Shown one piece after another: positions 1 to 5,869 of a stretch of 11,580 nucleotides of DNA (position 1 is the stretch's first letter; the number at the start of each line of letters is the position of its first letter). The notes beneath the pieces were generated by a model. The model did no database searches. It saw only the letters and a program-made list of their open reading frames with translations, and had not been told where the DNA came from. The position numbers and the translations under genes are program-made. The stretch lies in the NCBI GenBank assembly GCA_045537915.1, contig JAZSQK010000051.1, forward strand, positions 1 through 11,580. Reading direction: 5' to 3'. The DNA is from SFWF01 sp045537915. Lineage in GTDB: Bacteria; Bacillota; Clostridia; Oscillospirales; Acutalibacteraceae.

Positions 1-995
<995 letters not shown>

Positions 996-1207
996 ATTGT
1001 ATTAAATCACTCTTTCGAGTGTTTCAATCTTCTAAAGCTTAATCGCTCATTCGATACACTTGCGTATCTGTCTTTTTCCTTTAACTTCTTTCGAAGTCCG
1101 GATTTCTGCACTGTTGTGCTCAAAAAAATCTCAAGGGTTTTTCTTTAATCGTTGTTTAATTTTCAAGGTTCGTTTGCACCCTCGCGAGCTCCCGCTCTCT
1201 TGAGTGC
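996..1207 (-). other. rRNA operon leader (pre-16S) with a series of short hairpins
   Basis: About 210 bases separate the predicted transcription start (about 1207) from the 16S 5' end. On the RNA strand several small hairpins can be read: CACTC-GAAA-GAGTG (1008-1021), GATAC-loop-GTATC (1053-1068), ACTTC-GAAA-GAAGT (1084-1097) and GCAC-AACA-GTGC (1108-1119). Two carry GNRA tetraloops. The promoter-proximal part contains a boxA-like element. Such leaders normally hold antitermination and RNase III processing signals; the exact processing sites cannot be seen because the 3' flank of 16S is outside the window. Confidence 0.7.
1151..1172 (-). promoter_or_regulatory. boxA-like rRNA antitermination element
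   Basis: The RNA strand reads CGAACCTTGAAAATTAAACAACG here, which resembles the C/T-TTTGAAAACT-type boxA region found before 16S and 23S genes in Firmicutes. In that family it is bound by NusB/NusE and keeps polymerase resistant to termination in the untranslated rRNA. The match is from memory of the family motif and its position in the leader fits; no boxB partner is evident. Confidence 0.5.
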
Positions 1208-1213
1208 TTGCAT

Positions 1214-1275
1214 ATCATATCAAATTCATTCCAGTTTGTCAACACTTTTTTTCAAGTTTTTTTAAATTTTTTATT
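1214..1275 (-). promoter_or_regulatory. rRNA operon promoter with A-tract UP-like element
   Basis: On the minus strand a perfect -35 TTGACA (1237-1242) is followed by a 17-base spacer and a -10 TATGAT (1214-1219), five of six matches to consensus. Directly upstream, 1244-1275 is a run of A-tracts on the minus strand (AAAAAATTTAAAAAAACTTG type), as expected for an UP element contacting the RNA polymerase alpha subunit. Transcription should start near 1207. Two bases after the -10 there is no long GC-rich discriminator; the initiating base would fall in the GCAAGC stretch. Confidence 0.88.
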
Positions 1276-1313
1276 TCATTGCTCAACGCTGCCGGGTGTG
1301 TCGGTAGAAGTCG

Positions 1314-1347
1314 AAAAAAGAAAACCCTTGTAGGTACAAGGGTTTTC
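1314..1347 (-). terminator. Rho-independent terminator of the folate operon
   Basis: An 11-bp perfect stem, GAAAACCCTTG (1320-1330) with CAAGGGTTTTC (1337-1347), encloses a six-base loop and is followed on the minus strand by six U residues (1314-1319). It lies 28 bases after the folK stop codon and about 70 bases before the rRNA promoter -35, so it insulates the folate genes from the rRNA operon. Confidence 0.92.
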
Positions 1348-1375
1348 AGTATTTTTATCCGGTATAACACACTTA

Positions 1376-1852
1376 TTAAAGCTTTGTTACATTGCTTTCT
1401 TCGAGTAAATACTCGTAATAATGCTCGAGATTATAGCTATACACCTTCATATCCGGATAAAGCTCCTTTAAAGGAATTAAAACAAAGTCACGCTCAAACA
1501 TTCTTGGGTGCGGCAAGGTAAGCTCTGCCGTTGTGCTTTCGCTACCCTCGTAAAGAAGCAAGTCTAAATCTATTACTCTCGGTCCGTTTTTAATTTCACG
1601 GATTCTGCCGATTCCTGCTTCAATACCAAGGCACACGCCCAAAAGAGTGTTTGGTGAAAGTGCTGTTTCAACCTCAATAACCGTGTTATAAAAATTTTCC
1701 TGATTTGCGTACCCCCACGGTGACGTTTCGTAAATCGAAGCTCTTCTTAACACCTTTACGGATGGAATGTGGTTAAGCATTTCAACCGACATATCAATAT
1801 ATGCCTTTCTGTTTCCGATATTACTCCCGATACCGATTAATGCTTTTCTCAT
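1376..1852 (-). CDS. folK: 2-amino-4-hydroxy-6-hydroxymethyldihydropteridine pyrophosphokinase (HPPK)
   Basis: This cytoplasmic enzyme moves a pyrophosphate from ATP to 6-hydroxymethyl-dihydropterin, giving the substrate for FolP. The 158-residue protein has the usual HPPK length and motifs: GIGSNIGNR at 7-15, the SIYETSPWG segment at 39-47 with the following NQENFYNTV, the GRIRE...GPR loop at 82-92, the magnesium-binding IDLDLL motif with D95 and D97, and LPHPR at 113-117. The usual RWGPR reads KNGPR here, a mild change. ATG at 1852 is preceded by GGGGA in the end of folB, and only five bases separate it from the folB stop. It is the last gene of the folE-folP-folB-folK run, ended by the hairpin at 1314-1347. 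Confidence 0.96.
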   Translation of the reverse strand: MRKALIGIGSNIGNRKAYIDMSVEMLNHIPSVKVLRRASIYETSPWGYANQENFYNTVIEVETALSPNTLLGVCLGIEAGIGRIREIKNGPRVIDLDLLLYEGSESTTAELTLPHPRMFERDFVLIPLKELYPDMKVYSYNLEHYYEYLLEESNVTKL

Positions 1853-1857
1853 TTTTA

Positions 1858-2220
1858 TTATCCCCTTGTTTTTGTTATTTCTACCCCTACGTAGTTAAAG
1901 ATGGCATTTATTGGCGCCTGAGGTTTTTTAAGCAAAACCGTAACTGACTCAATTTTTTCGTAGCCTTCAAGAAGCGCTGCCGCTACCCTCTCTGCCGCGT
2001 GCTCAATCAAGTCGTTCTTTTCACTTAAAAACACTGATTTTACGGTATCTATCATTTCTGCGTAATTCACAGTGTCATTAAGGGCATCACTCAGACGCGC
2101 ATTTGTCAAATCAAGCTCTGCCGTAATATCCATTACAAACATCTGCCCGTTTTCCTTTTCAAAATCTGCAACGCCGTGGTACCCCTTCAGCTCAAGGTCC
2201 TTGATGTAGATTTTATCCAG
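1858..2220 (-). CDS. folB: dihydroneopterin aldolase, inferred CTG start
   Basis: FolB cleaves 7,8-dihydroneopterin to 6-hydroxymethyl-dihydropterin and glycolaldehyde. Counting the initiator as residue 1, the protein opens (L/M)DKIYIKDLELKGYHGV, almost the family's standard N terminus, and is 120 residues, the same as Bacillus FolB. The conserved VNYAE tyrosine (Y53), the IEHAAER glutamate (E73) and the LLKKP lysine (K99) of the aldolase site are present. No ATG lies at this point. A CTG at 2218-2220 sits eight bases after GGGTGG (2229-2234) and one base after the folP stop, so I infer CTG initiation. Alternatives are the in-frame GTG at 2230-2232, which would overlap its own ribosome site, or ATG at 2283, which would add 21 residues translated out of frame from conserved folP sequence. 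The function is sure; the start is not. Confidence 0.9.
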   Translation of the reverse strand: MDKIYIKDLELKGYHGVADFEKENGQMFVMDITAELDLTNARLSDALNDTVNYAEMIDTVKSVFLSEKNDLIEHAAERVAAALLEGYEKIESVTVLLKKPQAPINAIFNYVGVEITKTRG

Positions 2221-2221
2221 C

Positions 2222-3046
2222 CTAAAAACCACCCTTCTTAATGCATTCACAAACAGCCAGGGCGTCGCAACACGCCTCGACATTGTGTGTTCTTATAACA
2301 TCTGCACCTAAAAATGCAGCAATGCTCTGTGCTGAGATTGTACCGTATAATCTTTCGTTTACGTCTTTGTTTACAGCTTGTCCGATAACTCTTTTATTAG
2401 AAACCCCTACAAGAAGCGGCTTGAACTCAGAAAATTCATTTGTGCTTTTTAAAAGAGTTAAATCATCCTCCCGTGTTTTGCCAAAGCCAATGCCGTAATC
2501 AAAGCATAATTGATTTTCATTCACACCAAAATTAAGTGCCTGTAGCTTCATAGAATTAAAAAACTCTAAAACGGCGGCAACAACGCCGTTATTATACTCG
2601 GTAACCTGCGAGGAGCTTTTGTTACCCGTGTGCATAAAAATCCAGCTTGCGCCGTATTGCTTTACAAGTAATGCCATATCATTTGAAAAGCATCCGCTTT
2701 CATCATTAATGATTACTACCCCCTGCTCCAAGGCAAAACGAGCAACCTCAAAACGGAATGTATCTACAGAAACCGGTATTTTCACACTCTCCATAACAGA
2801 GGGCAGAACGTTCTTAAGACGCTCCAACTCCTCTTCAAGAGAAACAACTGCATTACCCGGCGCGGTAGAGCATCCGCCTATATCTAAAATATCGGCACCT
2901 TCTGCTTCTATTTGCTTTGCACGCTTTATAGCACCATCAACAGAAAAGCTTTTGCCGGAATCAAAAAAAGAATTTGGTGTTACGTTCAATATACCCATTA
3001 CAAGCGGGCGTTTTTTGGAAACTATACTATTATATATAGAAAACAT
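2222..3046 (-). CDS. folP: dihydropteroate synthase (DHPS), divergent pterin-loop sequence
   Basis: DHPS joins hydroxymethyl-dihydropterin pyrophosphate to p-aminobenzoate and is the sulfonamide target. The 274-residue protein shows the TIM-barrel motifs: MGILNVTPNSF (17-27), DIGGCSTAPG (55-64), SVDT (93-96), IINDESG (112-118), FDYGIGFGK (182-190), SNKRVIG (216-222) and IRTHNV (251-256). Pterin and phosphate ligands equivalent to E. coli N22, D96, N115, D185, K221, R255 and H257 are kept (N21, D95, N114, D183, K218, R252, H254). However, loop 2 reads STAPG where the family normally has STRPG, replacing a conserved arginine by A62; loop 1 reads PNSFFDS rather than PDSFSDG, and DPG reads DYG. 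The ATG at 3046 shares one base with the folE stop (TAATG), preceded by GGTGGAAG. Translation is probably coupled. Function is secure by context and motifs. Confidence 0.95.
   Translation of the reverse strand: MFSIYNSIVSKKRPLVMGILNVTPNSFFDSGKSFSVDGAIKRAKQIEAEGADILDIGGCSTAPGNAVVSLEEELERLKNVLPSVMESVKIPVSVDTFRFEVARFALEQGVVIINDESGCFSNDMALLVKQYGASWIFMHTGNKSSSQVTEYNNGVVAAVLEFFNSMKLQALNFGVNENQLCFDYGIGFGKTREDDLTLLKSTNEFSEFKPLLVGVSNKRVIGQAVNKDVNERLYGTISAQSIAAFLGADVIRTHNVEACCDALAVCECIKKGGF
2229..2239 (-). promoter_or_regulatory. folB ribosome binding site within the end of folP
   Basis: The minus strand reads AAGAAGGGTGG, a good Shine-Dalgarno stretch just before the folP stop codon (2222-2224). Its GGGTGG part is eight bases from the CTG at 2218-2220, normal spacing, but zero bases from or overlapping the GTG at 2230-2232. 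This spacing supports the CTG start and translational coupling from folP to folB. Confidence 0.6.
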
Positions 3047-3609
3047 TATCTTCCACCATTGAGAAGCGACATAATTTCCGCACGTGTTTTAGCGTCGCTT
3101 CTGACATAGCCTCTTAATGCAGAGGTTTCTGTTTTTGCACCTGCTGCACGGACACCGCGCATTGTCATGCAAAGATGCTCTGCCTCAACTATTACTGCGA
3201 CACTTTTTGCGTTTAATTGATTATACAAAAAGTCTGCTATTTCTGCAGTAAGTCTTTCCTGCACCTGCAAGCGTCTTGCATAAGTATTCACAATTCTTGC
3301 AAGCTTTGAAATGCCGATAATTTTACCGTTATTAGGAATATATGCAATATGAGCCTTACCTACAAACGGCAAAAGATGATGCTCGCACATTGAGTAAAGC
3401 GGAATATCTCTTACAATAACAAGCTCGTCATTACCGGGCTCGTTGAAAATTTTTAAATGCTTTTCAGGGTTTTCCTGTATACCGCTGAAAATTTCCTCGT
3501 ACATATTAGCAACTCTTTTTGGAGTCTCCTTTAAGCCCTCCCGGTCCGGATCCTCACCTATTGCCTCTAAAATATCTCTTATGGCTCTTTCTATTTTTTC
3601 CTTATCCAT
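3046..3609 (-). CDS. folE: GTP cyclohydrolase I (type IA)
   Basis: FolE opens GTP to 7,8-dihydroneopterin triphosphate, the first step toward folate. The 187-residue protein has the typical bacterial length and the full set of motifs: an N-terminal helical part ending in GLKETPKRV (25-33), the zinc site MCEHH with C75 and H78 and the second zinc cysteine C147 in EHLCM, and the long conserved block IIGISKLARIV..YARRLQVQERLT (97-121). The SALRG segment near 163-167 closes the catalytic domain. ATG at 3609 is preceded by a weak AGAAAGAAG ribosome site. It is first of the four fol genes, 41 bases after the transglutaminase-like gene; there is no terminator between them, so it may be read from the upstream genes and from a weaker local promoter. 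Confidence 0.97.
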   Translation of the reverse strand: MDKEKIERAIRDILEAIGEDPDREGLKETPKRVANMYEEIFSGIQENPEKHLKIFNEPGNDELVIVRDIPLYSMCEHHLLPFVGKAHIAYIPNNGKIIGISKLARIVNTYARRLQVQERLTAEIADFLYNQLNAKSVAVIVEAEHLCMTMRGVRAAGAKTETSALRGYVRSDAKTRAEIMSLLNGGR

Positions 3610-3633
3610 AAAACTACTTCTTTCTATACCATT

Positions 3634-3661
3634 TATATATAATGTAAAAATTATTGACCAA
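3634..3661 (-). promoter_or_regulatory. possible weak promoter in front of folE
   Basis: On the minus strand TTGGTC (3656-3661), a 16-base A/T-rich spacer and TATATA (3634-3639) could form a sigma-A promoter that overlaps the last codons of the upstream gene and leaves a leader of about 18-20 bases. The -35 is poor and A/T-rich sequence produces such matches by chance. Confidence 0.3.
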
Positions 3662-4817
3662 AATAGAGACTGATTGTGTAAAGTTCTTCGTTCATACTGT
3701 AATAAACCTGAGCACTTTCACCGCTTGGTAAAACGCCTGTTATCTGATAACTTCTGTAAACTACGCCCTTGTTCAAAAACTCGTCTATTGCCCAGGAAAG
3801 TGTTTCCGGAGAATCAAACATAATTTCCGCTGAGTTGTAGCCGCGGAATTTTGCTTTTAAAATAATTGTTTCGAGTGAATCCTTGAGTGCCTCGGTTGTT
3901 GTTTTTGCAAGGAAGGCGCCCTCTTTTTTGAAATAGTTGCTTTCAGTATCTGTACAAAGCGGAATTGATTGCTTAATGTTTGCGTGGCTTGTGAGTATTT
4001 GCGCTGTTGTTATGTTAAAATACTCGTGCTTTAAAACGTTGTTTGCGCCCTTGGGGTCATCCCAGGTTACGTCTGTAAAATAGCCTTTACCGTCTATAAC
4101 AACAAAATTCCACATATGACCTACGTAGGTAAGACCGTCCTCAGTTGCTTCGCCGGTTACAATTCTGTTGTCGATATTCAATTGGCTTAAAATATACTGA
4201 AAAGCTCGTGAATAACCCTCGCAGGAGGCATAGCCCTCTACAAGGCAGCCATACATATTATTTATGTTGGGATTTGCAACCTCACTGTTATAGCTACAAT
4301 GATTTATAATGTAATCGTGAACAAAAAGCTCCTGCTCATACTGTGTAGGGTACGCCTGTGCCTGCTGTGCAACTGTCATTGCTATATTTTTAGCATTAGC
4401 AAGCTTCATTGAGTATTCTTCATAGGTCATGGTATACTCAGGCACAAAATAAACCTTTTGACCCTCGCGCTGTAAGGTAACCTTAAGCCCCAAGCAGAAT
4501 AAATCGGGATTATCTAATGAGATAGCCTGAAAAATATTTAAAAGGTCACCGTCCTCAAGCGGCGGTACTTCTATTTTTTCCGGCATATTATAAATGCTTT
4601 GCATTACTACGTTATATATATTTCTTTCATTTTGATTAAGCTCACCGTAGCAATAACGGTAATAGCCTGTATTTTCGCCCGACTGAATTTCTACGTAATT
4701 AAAATCAGCAGGCTTTAAAACGTTCGAAAGAACTGTTAAAAGACTGGCGGTAACGGCAACGGCGGTTACAACCACCACACCTATAATTACCGCTAATTTT
4801 ATTTTCTTGTTTTTCAT
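3651..4817 (-). CDS. membrane-anchored transglutaminase-like cysteine protease/transferase-family protein
   Basis: A 388-residue protein with a short basic N terminus and one hydrophobic segment (about residues 8-32), without a clear signal-peptidase site, so probably anchored with the rest outside the cell. Residues about 160-260 form a transglutaminase-like core: GYASCEGYSRAF gives the nucleophile C199, GHMWNFV gives H234, and YFTDVTWDDP gives D249, a complete Cys-His-Asp triad. This fold in bacteria is used for proteolysis or peptide cross-linking of cell-surface substrates; which applies cannot be told. Residues 300-388 are a separate tail that I do not recognise. The ATG has a strong AAAGGAGA site (about 4824-4831) and starts 17 bases after the LCP-like gene, so the two are surely cotranscribed. 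The folate genes follow 41 bases later. Confidence 0.85.
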   Translation of the reverse strand: MKNKKIKLAVIIGVVVVTAVAVTASLLTVLSNVLKPADFNYVEIQSGENTGYYRYCYGELNQNERNIYNVVMQSIYNMPEKIEVPPLEDGDLLNIFQAISLDNPDLFCLGLKVTLQREGQKVYFVPEYTMTYEEYSMKLANAKNIAMTVAQQAQAYPTQYEQELFVHDYIINHCSYNSEVANPNINNMYGCLVEGYASCEGYSRAFQYILSQLNIDNRIVTGEATEDGLTYVGHMWNFVVIDGKGYFTDVTWDDPKGANNVLKHEYFNITTAQILTSHANIKQSIPLCTDTESNYFKKEGAFLAKTTTEALKDSLETIILKAKFRGYNSAEIMFDSPETLSWAIDEFLNKGVVYRSYQITGVLPSGESAQVYYSMNEELYTISLYFGQ

Positions 4818-4834
4818 GTGAATCTCCTTTTAGC

Positions 4835-5728
4835 TCACTCTAAAGCGTACAAATCTCCGCCCGTAACGGTTGCGGCTACGTATACTCTTAATTTTTCCTT
4901 GCTTGAGGTTGGAATGATAGAACCTGTTTTATCTTTTACGTTAATAAAATCTACTATTGTAATATCTGTTTCGCAATAGTTTATGATTTTTGTAAAAATA
5001 GCATCTGCATTTTCATTGTTTTCGTGGGTATAAAAGGCTGAAAATGCCGCTACTATTATATCGGCATTTTTTTCCGATGCCTTTAAGCCTGAGTAGGTTG
5101 TTGAAACGTATTTCATATATTTAAAGGCTTTTTCGGGGGTAAGTGTATTTTTGCCGCGCTTCAATTCAAGGAACATATCCTCAGTATCGTAAGCAACCTC
5201 CTCCTCTAAAAATACCTCTACGTTACCAAACACGTTAAACACAGATTTATAAGCATTTTCAGTAAGTATTACGTAACGGTCAATTTCTGTAAAAAGAACC
5301 TTTTCCGCTTCTGAAATAAAATATTCCCTTGTTTGCTTTACAAGTGCAGTTGCTAAGGTATGCTGACCGTCTGAAAGCATTTTGTTTGCATCCACCGGCA
5401 CAACTCGTATAGTTTTCTCAAAAAGGTCTACCGAAATAAGATTTATAAATCTTACGGTTGCCTTGTCCTCCGAGGTTACCGCAAGTAAAAATACTGCACT
5501 CCCCTCGTAGGTGGCTGCTTCTGTTATTTCCTCGTTGGAGGATTTGGTTTCTGCAGGAAGGTCACTTTCAAAAATATTATTAAAATCGTACTCTAAAGAA
5601 CGCCACAGCAAAAAGGTTGATACTGAACCAAGCATAATGCAAAAACACAAGAATAGTACTACAAGCGTTCTTTTCCTTCTGGAATCGAACTTATTTTTAC
5701 GCCCTAAATCGAGCCCATAACGAGCCAT
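4835..5728 (-). CDS. degenerate LytR-CpsA-Psr (LCP)-like membrane protein
   Basis: A 297-residue protein with a basic N terminus (RRKR at 17-20) and one membrane segment (about 21-42); the remainder is probably extracytoplasmic. Residues about 78-265 follow the order of an LCP domain: VFLLAVTSEDKATVRFINLISV (here cited by position 79-100), the RYVILTENAYKSVFNVFGNVEV region at 151-172 matching the usual 'y..v.f..f..lvd.lGGV.v', a KRGKNTLTPEKAFKYMKY stretch at 190-207 matching 'l.kG...L.g..AL.yvR.R', and ETDITIVDFIN at 253-263. LCP enzymes transfer wall teichoic acid or capsule polymers to peptidoglycan. Here the catalytic arginines are missing: the 'sIPRDt' site reads VVPVDAN and 'yvR.R...GD.gR..RQ' reads YMKYVST...KASEKN. 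It may bind lipid or polymer without catalysis. The ATG has a GGGAGAG site and a good promoter; it heads the operon. Confidence 0.65.
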   Translation of the reverse strand: MARYGLDLGRKNKFDSRRKRTLVVLFLCFCIMLGSVSTFLLWRSLEYDFNNIFESDLPAETKSSNEEITEAATYEGSAVFLLAVTSEDKATVRFINLISVDLFEKTIRVVPVDANKMLSDGQHTLATALVKQTREYFISEAEKVLFTEIDRYVILTENAYKSVFNVFGNVEVFLEEEVAYDTEDMFLELKRGKNTLTPEKAFKYMKYVSTTYSGLKASEKNADIIVAAFSAFYTHENNENADAIFTKIINYCETDITIVDFINVKDKTGSIIPTSSKEKLRVYVAATVTGGDLYALE

Positions 5729-5768
5729 TTTTCACTCTCCCAAATTACTACATAAATATACAGAATAT

Positions 5769-5797
5769 ATTATATTACGTTTTTAGTTAAAATACAA
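5769..5797 (-). promoter_or_regulatory. promoter of the LCP-like / transglutaminase (and possibly fol) operon
   Basis: On the minus strand TTGTAT (5792-5797), a 17-base spacer and a perfect TATAAT (5769-5774) are set in A/T-rich sequence. The predicted start near 5762 leaves a leader of about 34 bases with the GGGAGAG ribosome site in front of ATG 5728. Because no terminator appears before folE, this may also be a main promoter for the folate genes. Confidence 0.72.
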
Positions 5798-5817
5798 GTT
5801 TTATTTACAAAAAATAA

Positions 5818-5860
5818 AACTCTACCATTCAAGCCAACTTTGGTTAAGAATGATAGAGTT
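5818..5860 (-). terminator. terminator of the LRR/FN3 surface-protein gene
   Basis: A 13-bp stem, AACTCTACCATTC (5818-5830) with GAATGATAGAGTT (5848-5860), has one position that is a U-G pair on the minus-strand RNA. A 17-base loop with a small inner stem separates the arms. On the minus strand the stem is followed by TTTATTTTTTG, a suitable U-rich run. It lies 10 bases after the stop codon. U-rich sequence also follows on the plus side, so it could work both ways. Confidence 0.82.
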
Positions 5861-5869
5861 AATTTATTT

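Noticed and set aside
2221..2283. N-terminal extension of FolB starting at ATG 2283 (MSRRVATPWLF...)
   Set aside because: The extension is an out-of-frame reading of the conserved C-terminal part of folP, has no ribosome site evidence, and would add 21 residues absent from FolB proteins.
3651..4817. Reading the transglutaminase-like gene as a lipoprotein or sortase
   Set aside because: There is no lipobox cysteine after the hydrophobic segment and no sortase TLxTC motif; the Cys-His-Asp order fits transglutaminase-like proteins.
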